Assembly: GCA_017501055.1 (NCBI GenBank)
Contig: JAFVXP010000016.1
Span: forward strand, 1-6,730
Origin: Clostridia bacterium
GTDB taxonomy: Bacteria; Bacillota; Clostridia; Oscillospirales; CAG-382
Length of the DNA stretch: 6,730 bases
Direction: 5' to 3'
Under the pieces are notes generated by a model that searched no databases, was not told the origin of the DNA, and was given only the letters and a program-made list of their open reading frames with translations. A program made the translations under genes and the position numbers. Below, piece after piece: positions 1 to 5,521 of this stretch (within the stretch, counting starts at the first letter, position 1; each line of letters begins with the position of its first letter).

Positions 1-30
1 CATTTGTCGGTAGACAAATGTGGCCTTTTT
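1..30 (+). terminator. Hairpin with T-tract, probably an intrinsic terminator, left arm cut by the window edge
   Basis: CATTTGTC (1-8) and GACAAATG (13-20) form a perfect 8-bp stem with a GGTA loop. They are followed by TGGCC and five T residues (26-30). The right side GACAAATGTGGCC suggests the stem continues left of the window as GGCCA, which would bring the hairpin directly against the T-tract. As seen, it would end a plus-strand transcript that enters from the left. The missing left arm is an inference; the 8-bp stem and the T-run are seen directly. Confidence 0.55.
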
Positions 31-32
31 CG

Positions 33-53
33 TGGCACGCCGTAAGGGATTCG
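33..53 (-). repeat. 21-bp exact copy of the 3' end of tRNA-Arg, including CCA
   Basis: Positions 33-53 are identical to 191-211, the 3' end of the tRNA-Arg gene: CCA, discriminator, 3' acceptor strand and part of the T arm. Identity stops at 54 versus 212. The copy has the same orientation as the gene. No D arm or anticodon arm is next to it, so this is not a second tRNA gene. Duplicated tRNA 3' ends are what integrative elements using a tRNA as attachment site leave behind, but no integrase lies in the window, so that origin is only one possibility. Confidence 0.8.
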
Positions 54-131
54 CCCGTCTGCGGACGGAGCGGTGGCGCGGTCTGACGTGCCCCCGGCAC
101 GTCATTCAACACGCGCCCTTCGAATCCCTTA
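43..131. repeat. GC-rich three-way-junction palindrome
   Basis: The outer arms TAAGGGATTCG (43-53) and CGAATCCCTTA (121-131) are a perfect 11-bp inverted repeat. Inside lie hairpin CCGTC-TGCG-GACGG (55-68), stem GGCGCG (75-80) with CGCGCC (112-117), and within it hairpin GACGTGCC-CCC-GGCACGTC (85-103). All stems are perfect and mutually compatible, giving a Y-shaped fold. The inner part is clearly richer in GC than the flanks. Both outer arms carry tRNA T-arm sequence. No protein fits. It could be a MITE/REP-like element, an att remnant or a structured RNA; the sequence alone does not decide. Confidence 0.7.
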
Positions 132-152
132 ATTTACTTTTTGTCGTATAAC

Positions 153-191
153 AAAAAATAAGAACCGTGTTTTACACGGTTCTTATTTTTT
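153..191 (-). terminator. Strong intrinsic terminator of tRNA-Arg (and perhaps of the cysE operon)
   Basis: Positions 153-170 and 174-191 form a perfect 18-bp stem with a three-base loop: AAGAACCGTGT against ACACGGTTCTT, with A/T-rich outer pairs. On the minus strand the stem ends in TTTTTT. Its first bases on the minus strand directly follow, and share one base with, the CCA end of the tRNA gene. The fold is symmetrical, so it could also stop plus-strand transcripts. Confidence 0.85.
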
Positions 192-267
192 GGCACGCCG
201 TAAGGGATTCGAACCCCTGACCTACTGGTTCGTAGCCAGTTACTCTATCCAGCTGAGCTAACGGCGC
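191..267 (-). tRNA. tRNA-Arg (anticodon ACG), CCA encoded
   Basis: Read on the minus strand, the gene starts GCGCCGT and closes with ACGGCGT, then discriminator G and CCA. The D arm begins GCTCAGCTGG. The anticodon arm is ACTGG-CTACGAA-CCAGT with anticodon ACG, and the T arm is AGGGG-TTCGAAT-CCCTT. ACG is the bacterial tRNA-Arg in which A34 is normally edited to inosine by TadA to read CGU, CGC and CGA. The first acceptor pair is a G-U wobble, which is slightly unusual. The gene has its own promoter and ends at the terminator hairpin. Its last 21 bases are repeated at 33-53. Confidence 0.97.
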
Positions 268-285
268 TTATTCGTAACGGCTAAT

Positions 286-314
286 ATATTATCACAAAGC
301 CGAGCGAATGTCAA
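286..314 (-). promoter_or_regulatory. Promoter of tRNA-Arg
   Basis: On the minus strand, perfect -35 TTGACA (314-309), a 17-bp spacer and -10 TAATAT (291-286), preceded by TGA as an extended -10. The expected start near 280 lies about 12 bases upstream of the mature tRNA 5' end. It sits between the cysE stop codon and the tRNA. Confidence 0.88.
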
Positions 315-337
315 GTGGTAATTTGAATTATTTGAAA

Positions 338-1045
338 TTATCTTTCGTCAAGCTTTTTCTCAAGCTCCGCTATACGTTCCTTCAAAAGATTAATTTCCTG
401 TGCAACGGGGTCGGGAATATGGATCTGGTCGAGCGTTTGAACCTTTTCGACCGTCTTTCCTCTTACAACACGGGCAGGAATACCTACGGCTGTTGAATTT
501 TCGGGAATATCCTTAAGAACCACCGCACCTGCGGCAATCTTTGAATTATCGCCGACGACGACGGGACCGAGAACCTTTGCGCCTGCGCCGACCATTACGT
601 TATTACCGATAGTGGGGTGACGTTTACCCTCGTGCTTACCCGTACCGCCGAGCGTTACACCCTGATATATAGTACAGTTATCACCGATTATGGTAGTTTC
701 ACCGATTACAACGGCACAGCCGTGGTCGATAAACAAGCCCTTGCCTATCGTCGCGGCGGGGTGAATTTCAATGCCCGTTGCGTTTCTTGCCGCTTGGCTG
801 ACGGCACGTGCGGCGAAGAACAATTCTCTTTTATAAAGCGAATTTGCCAATCTATGTGCAAGTACTGCGTGAAGACCGGGGTACAAAAGCAAAACCTCGG
901 CATCGGTCCTTGCGGCAGGGTCACGTTCACGGATAGAACGGACTTCACTGCCAAGCTCGCCGAAGAAGCTGTTTGCCTTGCTTTTTAAAATTCTTATTCT
1001 TTTTTCAAATTGTTCCGCTTGGCGGATCAAATCATTATTGGTCAT
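338..1045 (-). CDS. cysE: Serine O-acetyltransferase
   Basis: Transfers an acetyl group from acetyl-CoA to L-serine, giving O-acetylserine, the carbon skeleton for cysteine synthesis in the cytoplasm. The N-terminal helical part (about 1-85) contains the family segment YPGLHAVLAHRLAN. It is followed by a left-handed beta-helix of hexapeptide repeats (about 90-195) with the catalytic-type DHG (D107-H108), the VVIGET strand and the loop GGTGKHEGKRHP (133-144). Residues 212-235 look like a short coiled coil (INLLKERIAELEKKL). There is no enteric-type C-terminal isoleucine tail, so the classic CysK contact is not evident. I chose ATG at 1045 (235 aa) because GGAG at 1060-1057 stands 11 bases upstream. 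An in-frame GTG at 1057 would overlap that SD and lacks its own. It is the last gene of the asnS operon, and the preceding stop codon lies inside its SD region. Confidence 0.93.
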   Translation of the reverse strand: MTNNDLIRQAEQFEKRIRILKSKANSFFGELGSEVRSIRERDPAARTDAEVLLLYPGLHAVLAHRLANSLYKRELFFAARAVSQAARNATGIEIHPAATIGKGLFIDHGCAVVIGETTIIGDNCTIYQGVTLGGTGKHEGKRHPTIGNNVMVGAGAKVLGPVVVGDNSKIAAGAVVLKDIPENSTAVGIPARVVRGKTVEKVQTLDQIHIPDPVAQEINLLKERIAELEKKLDER

Positions 1046-1053
1046 AAGCGAAA

Positions 1054-1737
1054 TCACTCCGATGTTTTGACGGCACGGTGCGCTATTGCGTTTATAATAG
1101 CCGAGCCGTCCTTGATTTTCAGTTCAAACACAAGAGTTCTTGTTTCATCGGGGAGGATATCGTTTCGGAAAGAGCCGTTATTCTTATAAATACGGTATCT
1201 GACCTCATAGATCTCAATAACGGTTTCTTCATCGTCTTCCGAAACGGAAGAGCTGTGAAGAGTGATATTGATATCATAAAGCCCTTGAGTTGTGAACTGT
1301 GCGGGGAGCTTGAATTTTTCGTTATTTTTACATTCTTCGGTGAAAAAAGAAGGATATTTGCCGTAATCGCCGTCGATTATACAGTTTATATAATCATAGA
1401 ACAAAACTGCGGCAGGCGAAATATCGGTTACGTTTTCCTTTGTCAATACCCTCTCGTTGCCGTAGCGGTTATAATAGATAGAACGGTTGTGCTTTTGATA
1501 AAGCTCGTCGTTGCGTATATCTATATTATAATCGACCTCGTAAAACGCCATAGGGTTATAGGAAACGTCACCTTCACCGTCCTGTAACAGCTCTGTTACA
1601 AGAGGAATCAGTGCCGTGATTATGGCAAGAACAGCCAAAACCGAGGCTATAATTATAAATATCTTCTTAATTCGTTTTTTATCAGCGGAAGTGTCACGCT
1701 TTTGCGTTACTTCCGCTTTTTCGTTTTTATCTTTCAT
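1054..1737 (-). CDS. Conserved-looking hypothetical membrane-anchored protein
   Basis: I do not recognise this 227-aa protein. The N-terminus is charged and lysine-rich (1-25, ending KKRIKK), then one hydrophobic span (about 26-47, IFIIIASVLAVLAIITALIPLV in part), then a soluble domain of about 180 residues. By the positive-inside rule the domain should lie outside the cytoplasm. The segment VLFYDYINCIIDGDYGKYPSFF and the beta-rich end recall small NTF2-like extracytoplasmic domains, but this is only an impression. No catalytic motif or lipobox is visible. ATG at 1737 lies three bases after the aminotransferase stop; a TTG at 1740 is the alternative start. There is no good SD, so translation probably depends on coupling to the gene before it. 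The stop codon TGA falls just inside the SD region of cysE. Confidence 0.75.
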   Translation of the reverse strand: MKDKNEKAEVTQKRDTSADKKRIKKIFIIIASVLAVLAIITALIPLVTELLQDGEGDVSYNPMAFYEVDYNIDIRNDELYQKHNRSIYYNRYGNERVLTKENVTDISPAAVLFYDYINCIIDGDYGKYPSFFTEECKNNEKFKLPAQFTTQGLYDINITLHSSSVSEDDEETVIEIYEVRYRIYKNNGSFRNDILPDETRTLVFELKIKDGSAIINAIAHRAVKTSE

Positions 1738-1740
1738 CAA

Positions 1741-2979
1741 TCATGCATTCTTTTCAGCGATTGCAAGTCTTGCGCAAACGGTTAGAAGCTCTGCAGCCTT
1801 GCTGAGTTCTTCGCAGGACGGGAACGTGGGTGCGATACGCAATTTGCTGTCCTCGGGGTCCTTGCCGTAGGGGAACATTGCGCCTGCGGGAGTAATAACA
1901 AGACCTGCTTCGTTACAAAGCTCAACGGTACGCTTTGCAGTTCCTTCAGGAAGCGAAAGCGTGAAGAAATAACCGCCGTTGGGTTTTGTCCAAGACACGT
2001 TTTCAATACCTTCAAAGCCTTTATCAAAAGCTTCGTAGATTATATCAAACTTGGGACGGATTATGTTCATATGGACCTTCATCTGTGCCACAACGTCGTC
2101 ATAGCAACGGAAGATTCTTGAGTGTCTTAACTGATTCAATTTATCGTGACCGATGGTCTGAACCTTAAGCGCATTAAGAATACGTTTTATGTTTCTCGGG
2201 CTGGATGCGATACAGGAAATACCCGAACCGGGGAAGGTTATCTTTGATGTAGATGCGAATTCAAAGAACATATCCTCGTTGCCGTATTTTTCTGCTTCGT
2301 GGAATATCTCGAGAACGCTGTCGGGAGTATCGGTGAGGTCGTGAAGCACGTATGCATTATCCCAGAAAACACGGAAGTCCTTTGCCTTCGGACGGAGCGA
2401 TGCGATACGGCGGACGGTTTCATCGGAATAGCTGCAGCCAAGCGGGTTTGCGTACTTCGGAACACACCACATACCCTTTATCGTTTCGTCGGAAGCGACG
2501 AGCGATTCTACCATATCCATATCGGGGCCGTCGTCATAAAGGGGAATATTTATCATATTGATGTCAAAATATTCGCATATCGCAAAATGGCGGTCATAGC
2601 CGGGAACGGGACAGAGGAAGGATATCTTTTCGTATTTGGACCAAGGCTTGCAACCGTCTTCAACGGGGTGAAGCATCGAACGTGCAACGGTATCATACAT
2701 AAGGTTAAGGCTGGAGTTACCGCCGACGATGATATAATCCGACGTTACGCCGAGCATTTCGCCGAAAAGACGTTTCATTTCGTTAATTCCGTCAAGTCCG
2801 CCGTAGTTACGGCAGTCGCCGCCTGTTTCGGAGAAGCAGTCCTCGTTCTTCTGTACTGCGGTCAAAAGACGTTCCATTGTGGAAACCTGCTCTGCCGAGG
2901 GCTTACCTCTTGACATATCAAGCTTTAGGTTCATCGCCTTATATTCATCATATTTCTTTTTAAGTTCGATAACGTTCAT
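1741..2979 (-). CDS. Aspartate aminotransferase, subgroup Ic (PLP-dependent fold type I)
   Basis: Probably interconverts aspartate plus 2-oxoglutarate with oxaloacetate plus glutamate, using PLP, in the cytoplasm. The 412-aa length and the start-region motif LDMSRGKPS (20-28) fit the Corynebacterium-type subgroup Ic aspartate aminotransferases (Pfam Asp_aminotransf) rather than AspB/AspC. Visible fold-type-I residues are N178 in VPKYANPLG, D207 and Y210 in FWDNAYVLHDL, the Schiff-base lysine K246 in FASTSKITFPGSG, and R381 in LRIAPTFPS, which should bind the substrate carboxylate. CGAGGT at 2994-2989 is an acceptable SD, nine bases before the ATG. The gene starts 18 bp after asnS ends, so the two are surely co-transcribed. 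Another amino-acid specificity within the family cannot be excluded. Confidence 0.9.
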   Translation of the reverse strand: MNVIELKKKYDEYKAMNLKLDMSRGKPSAEQVSTMERLLTAVQKNEDCFSETGGDCRNYGGLDGINEMKRLFGEMLGVTSDYIIVGGNSSLNLMYDTVARSMLHPVEDGCKPWSKYEKISFLCPVPGYDRHFAICEYFDINMINIPLYDDGPDMDMVESLVASDETIKGMWCVPKYANPLGCSYSDETVRRIASLRPKAKDFRVFWDNAYVLHDLTDTPDSVLEIFHEAEKYGNEDMFFEFASTSKITFPGSGISCIASSPRNIKRILNALKVQTIGHDKLNQLRHSRIFRCYDDVVAQMKVHMNIIRPKFDIIYEAFDKGFEGIENVSWTKPNGGYFFTLSLPEGTAKRTVELCNEAGLVITPAGAMFPYGKDPEDSKLRIAPTFPSCEELSKAAELLTVCARLAIAEKNA

Positions 2980-2997
2980 TGTAAAAATACCTCGTGG

Positions 2998-4404
2998 TTA
3001 AAATTCCGCGCTTCCTGTTGTTCTGGGGAAAAGTTCTACGTCGCGGATATTGGTAATGCCTGTGATATACATAATAAGTCTTTCAAAGCCAAGACCGTAG
3101 CCTGCGTGCTTAACACCGCCGTATCTGCGAAGATCGAGATACCACCAATAGTCTTCCTTGTTAAGACCAAGCTGTGCAAGACGTGCTTCGAGAACGTCAA
3201 GACGTTCTTCTCTCTGCGAACCGCCGATAAGCTCACCAACGCCGGGAACGAGCATATCTGCCGCCGCAACGGTCTTGCCGTCGTCGTTAAGACGCATATA
3301 GAACGCTTTGATGTCCTTCGGATAGTCGGTTACGAAAACGGGTTTGTTGAATACAACTTCGGTGAGATAGCGTTCGTGTTCGGTCTGAAGGTCGCAACCC
3401 CATTCGACGGGATAATCAAACTTCTTGCCGCTGTTTTTGAGTATCTCGACAGCTTCGGTATAGCTTACTCTTGCAAAATCGCTTTCTACGAGAGCAGTTA
3501 ATCTTTCCAAAAGTCCCTTATCGATAAACTTATTGAAAAATTCCATTTCTGCAGGACATCTTTCAAGGACATATTTGATAACGTACTTTGTCATTTCCTC
3601 TGCAAGCGACATATAGTCGTCAAGGTCGGCAAATGCAATTTCCGGCTCTATCATCCAGAATTCTGCCGCATGGCGGGCAGTATTGGAGTTCTCTGCACGG
3701 AACGTCGGACCGAAGGTGTATACGTTAGCATATGCAAGCGCAAAGCATTCTGCTTCAAGCTGACCGGAAACGGTAAGGCTTGTAGGCTTGCAGAAAAAGT
3801 CCTTGGAATAATCGATATTACCCTTATCGTCACGGGGAGGGTTTGCCATATCAAGGGTGGTTATCTTGAACATTTCACCGGCACCCTCGCAGTCGCTCGA
3901 GGTGATAATAGGTGTGTTAACGTAAACAAAGCCCTTATCCGCAAAGAAGCGGTGGATTCCCTGTGCCGCAACCGAACGAACACGGAACACTGCGTTGAAG
4001 GTGTTTGCTCTGGGACGCAAGTGTGCAACCGAGCGGAGAAATTCAAAGGAGTGTCTTTTAGGCTGGATAGGATAATCGGGAGTGGATTCGCCGGTTATTT
4101 CAATCTTTTTTGCCTTAAGCTCGAAGGGCTGTTTTGCCTCGGGAGTTAATTCAAGAACACCCTCTGCAATAATAGATGCAGGGATATTGAGCTTTGTGAT
4201 TTCTTTATAGTTATCCAAAATATCGTTTTCGAAAACGATCTGTATATTTTTAAAATGAGTACCGTCGTTAAGTTCAATGAATCCGAAGGCATTGGAAGAA
4301 CGGATAGTCTTTATCCATCCGCCCAAGCGGACAAGCTTTCCGCCGAAGGACTGCGGTTCGGAATAAATATCACAAACACGTGTTAAGGTTTCTTTTATCG
4401 CCAT
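2998..4404 (-). CDS. asnS: Asparaginyl-tRNA synthetase
   Basis: Class IIb aminoacyl-tRNA synthetase that activates asparagine with ATP and charges tRNA-Asn. The 468-aa length is normal for the family. Residues 1-105 form the OB-fold anticodon-binding domain (LVRLGGWIKTIRSSNAFGFIEL). The catalytic domain follows, with motif 2 around 233-253 (GPTFRAENSNTARHAAEFW) and motif 3 around 435-461 (GYGLGFERLIMYITGI, then NIRDVELFPR). The AEFWMIEPE segment and the insert FFCKPTSLTVSGQLEAE (204-219) distinguish AsnRS from AspRS. AGGAGG at 4422-4417 precedes the ATG by 12 bases. It is the first gene of the four-gene operon. The leader is under 30 nt, too short for a T-box, so tRNA-sensing leader control is not present. 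Confidence 0.97.
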   Translation of the reverse strand: MAIKETLTRVCDIYSEPQSFGGKLVRLGGWIKTIRSSNAFGFIELNDGTHFKNIQIVFENDILDNYKEITKLNIPASIIAEGVLELTPEAKQPFELKAKKIEITGESTPDYPIQPKRHSFEFLRSVAHLRPRANTFNAVFRVRSVAAQGIHRFFADKGFVYVNTPIITSSDCEGAGEMFKITTLDMANPPRDDKGNIDYSKDFFCKPTSLTVSGQLEAECFALAYANVYTFGPTFRAENSNTARHAAEFWMIEPEIAFADLDDYMSLAEEMTKYVIKYVLERCPAEMEFFNKFIDKGLLERLTALVESDFARVSYTEAVEILKNSGKKFDYPVEWGCDLQTEHERYLTEVVFNKPVFVTDYPKDIKAFYMRLNDDGKTVAAADMLVPGVGELIGGSQREERLDVLEARLAQLGLNKEDYWWYLDLRRYGGVKHAGYGLGFERLIMYITGITNIRDVELFPRTTGSAEF

Positions 4405-4416
4405 AAAGCCGATTCG

Positions 4417-4422
4417 CCTCCT
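4417..4422 (-). promoter_or_regulatory. Ribosome binding site of asnS
   Basis: AGGAGG on the minus strand, 12 bases before the asnS ATG. The spacing is a little longer than usual, but no other start codon lies closer. Confidence 0.75.
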
Positions 4423-4438
4423 AAAATTAGTTCCTATT

Positions 4439-4467
4439 ATTATACCACCGCTTCCCTCTTATTGCAA
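4439..4467 (-). promoter_or_regulatory. Promoter of the asnS operon
   Basis: On the minus strand, -35 TTGCAA (4467-4462), a 17-bp spacer and perfect -10 TATAAT (4444-4439), preceded by TGG as an extended -10. Transcription should start near 4432, giving a leader of roughly 28 nt. Confidence 0.87.
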
Positions 4468-4477
4468 GCGGTTTTTT
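4447..4477 (+). repeat. Inverted repeat inside the asnS promoter, with a plus-strand T-run
   Basis: ACCGCTT (4447-4453) and AAGCGGT (4466-4472) form a perfect 7-bp stem with a 12-base loop, followed by TTTTTT (4472-4477) on the plus strand. It spans the -35 box and the spacer of the asnS promoter. It could be an operator dyad, or a plus-strand terminator that shields the HAD gene promoter from stray antisense transcripts. The sequence does not decide between these. Confidence 0.5.
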
Positions 4478-4509
4478 CAGTTTTTAAGTCGATTTTCGTA
4501 CAATATATA

Positions 4510-4538
4510 TTGAAAAAAGGCTCTTTTTATGGTAATAT
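4510..4538 (+). promoter_or_regulatory. Promoter of the HAD-family gene
   Basis: -35 TTGAAA (4510-4515), a 17-bp spacer and -10 TAATAT (4533-4538), preceded by TGG as an extended -10. The expected start is near 4545. The promoter lies inside the long open frame upstream of the GTG, which is why I place the gene start at 4570. Confidence 0.82.
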
Positions 4539-4557
4539 TATCCTCGACAACGAAACA

Positions 4558-4563
4558 AAGAGG
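4558..4563 (+). promoter_or_regulatory. Ribosome binding site that sets the GTG start of the HAD gene
   Basis: AAGAGG ends six bases before GTG 4570 in the HAD frame. The only upstream ATG in frame (4462) lies before the promoter and has no SD. Confidence 0.65.
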
Positions 4564-4569
4564 CATATT

Positions 4570-5142
4570 GTGACTATATACGAACTTCTAAATCCCGAAA
4601 AAGAATATTTCAAGGGCAAAAAAGCCTTTATCTTCGATATGGACGGAACACTTATCGAATCGATGAAATTTTGGAACCACCCTTCCCAATACGGTGCGCA
4701 TAACTACCCTTCTTTTCAGGATTACATAGAGGATAAATACGCAAAAGACGTTGTTCCGAAGAAAAATTCCATTGAATTTCTGGAATTGCTCCACAAAAAC
4801 AGAATTCCCGTTTGTATCGCAAGCGATACACCATTTTCAACGGCAAAGGACTTTTTTAAGCGTTACGACCTTCCCTCGGTTATCGATTTTTATATCGGCA
4901 GTGACGAGGTTGGCTGTTACAAGGCACAATCGCCGAAGATATTTCTCGAAGCGGCAAAAAGGCTTGGCTTTAGGCCCGAGGAATGTGTTGTTTTTGAGGA
5001 TAGATTGCCCTATTGCAAGGACGTAAAAAAACTTGGCTTTTCGGTCGTCGGGATTTACGATATAGACTGTGAGCACCAAATCGACGAGATGAAACAGGTC
5101 TGCACCGATTACGTTTATGATATTGGTGAATTGATGAAATAA
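4570..5142 (+). CDS. HAD-superfamily hydrolase (subfamily IA-like phosphatase)
   Basis: A 190-aa cytoplasmic phosphohydrolase of the HAD superfamily; the substrate is unknown. Motif I is FIFDMDGTL with nucleophile D23 and acid/base D25. Motif II is S85 in VCIASDT, motif III is K118 in YKAQSPKIF, and motif IV is VFEDR with E143 and D144, which should hold the magnesium. Only about 60 residues separate motifs I and II, so the C1 cap is rather small. FEDR replaces the more usual FEDS. The frame is open from 4462, but the promoter lies inside that stretch and AAGAGG (4558-4563) stands six bases before GTG 4570, so GTG is the likely start. It is divergent from asnS and ends at a strong terminator. 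Beta-phosphoglucomutase-like activity is possible but cannot be shown. Confidence 0.88.
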   Translation: MTIYELLNPEKEYFKGKKAFIFDMDGTLIESMKFWNHPSQYGAHNYPSFQDYIEDKYAKDVVPKKNSIEFLELLHKNRIPVCIASDTPFSTAKDFFKRYDLPSVIDFYIGSDEVGCYKAQSPKIFLEAAKRLGFRPEECVVFEDRLPYCKDVKKLGFSVVGIYDIDCEHQIDEMKQVCTDYVYDIGELMK

Positions 5143-5156
5143 ACCACCCGGCAAAC

Positions 5157-5190
5157 AAAAAAAGCAGGTTCGAACCTGCTTTTTATTTTT
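5157..5190. terminator. Bidirectional intrinsic terminator after the HAD gene
   Basis: AGCAGGT (5163-5169), loop TCGA, ACCTGCT (5174-5180), extended by A/T pairs. On the plus strand it is followed by TTTTATTTTT; on the minus strand by a run of seven T. It ends the HAD transcript 15-40 bases after its stop codon and could also stop minus-strand RNA coming from the 5200-5430 region. Confidence 0.9.
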
Positions 5191-5202
5191 GTTGAGATGA
5201 TT

Positions 5203-5208
5203 GATTAT
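5203..5208 (+). promoter_or_regulatory. Possible -10 element for the 6S RNA
   Basis: GATTAT in TTGATTATACC matches four of six -10 positions and would start transcription near 5216. Seventeen bases upstream there is only T-rich terminator sequence (TTTTTA), so the -35 is poor. Weak candidate only. Confidence 0.3.
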
Positions 5209-5224
5209 ACCCCGCAAAGGCCGT

Positions 5225-5415
5225 GCCCCCGTGAGAATGAAACCCTGCTTTGTGCAGGTGGGTGTCCTCTCCGATGCTTTAGTGCTTCCAACGTCCGCAC
5301 GCAGAATGCATGCGGGAGGCCTGCTTCACCACAGCGGAATATGGACTCCCTTTCATAATTGTGGGTTTTTACACAGGGCAGAGTCCTAAGACTATGCACG
5401 AACCCAGCAGGATGA
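5225..5415 (+). ncRNA. ssrS: Probable 6S RNA
   Basis: No protein gene fits here, but the fold matches 6S RNA, the RNA that binds the sigma-A holoenzyme by imitating an open promoter. A closing stem pairs CCTGCT (5244-5249) with AGCAGG (5406-5411) and GTGCA (5252-5256) with TGCAC (5395-5399). An apical arm pairs GCTTCC (5284-5289) with GGAGGC (5315-5320) and CGCA with TGCG. The 3' strand of the central bubble carries a hairpin, GGACTC (5343-5348) with GAGTCC (5381-5386), as in known 6S RNAs. The 5' bubble strand reads GTGTCCTCTCCGAT (5262-5275), so a product RNA would begin AUCGGAGAGGACAC, close to the E. coli pRNA start AUCGGCUCAGGGGAC as I remember it. The ends are approximate. The same helices also form on the minus strand, but the hairpin position favours plus. 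Confidence 0.6.
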
Positions 5416-5418
5416 TAG

Positions 5419-5460
5419 TTGACGTTTCATAATAGCGCAGAACGCACAAAAACGTCTTTT
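5419..5460 (+). repeat. Repeat copy A (direct with B, inverted with C)
   Basis: The segment 5429-5460 (ATAATAGCGCAGAA, then CGCACAAAAACGTCTTTT) recurs as copy B at 5615-5645, differing by two bases and one missing A. The part 5419-5442 also recurs inverted as copy C at 5579-5603. On the minus strand A reads AAGACG, 18 bases, TATTAT, which could be a promoter with a poor -35. Function is unknown. Confidence 0.75.
5421..5460 (+). terminator. Possible terminator of the 6S RNA
   Basis: GACGTTT (5421-5427) and AAACGTC (5450-5456) form a 7-bp stem followed by TTTT. The loop holds a small inner GCG-CAGAA-CGC stem. It has a large loop and a short T-run, so it is modest. It coincides with repeat copy A. 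Confidence 0.4.
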
Positions 5461-5521
5461 AATAAGTTCTTAAGGAATAAAATTCTTCGAATTTTACGAT
5501 TTTCAATTGTATTTTTGTGCT

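Noticed and set aside
33..131. A second tRNA gene or tRNA-like pseudogene
   Set aside because: Only the 3' acceptor/T-arm part is present; no D arm, anticodon arm or 5' acceptor strand follows at the right distance.
1046..1057. GTG start of cysE at 1057
   Set aside because: The only SD (GGAG 1060-1057) overlaps this codon, so it serves ATG 1045 instead.
2299..2913. Plus-strand ORF of 204 codons opposite the aminotransferase
   Set aside because: It is antisense to a gene with all catalytic motifs in place and has no family resemblance; a shadow frame.
4405..4440. T-box leader upstream of asnS
   Set aside because: The predicted leader is under 30 nt and lacks the T-box sequence and terminator/antiterminator.
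4462..4569. N-terminal extension of the HAD protein from ATG 4462
   Set aside because: The stretch contains the gene's own promoter and the asnS -35 box, and GTG 4570 has an SD.
5201..5399. Overlapping small ORFs on both strands (62 and 64 codons)
   Set aside because: They cover the structured 6S-like region, have no ribosome binding site, and the peptides are rich in Arg, His and Cys without any family resemblance.
5200..5430. SRP RNA, tmRNA or RNase P RNA
   Set aside because: The conserved SRP loop (GGTCAGGTCCGGAAGGAAGC-like), the tmRNA tRNA-like ends and the RNase P GAGGAAAGTCC motif are all absent on both strands.
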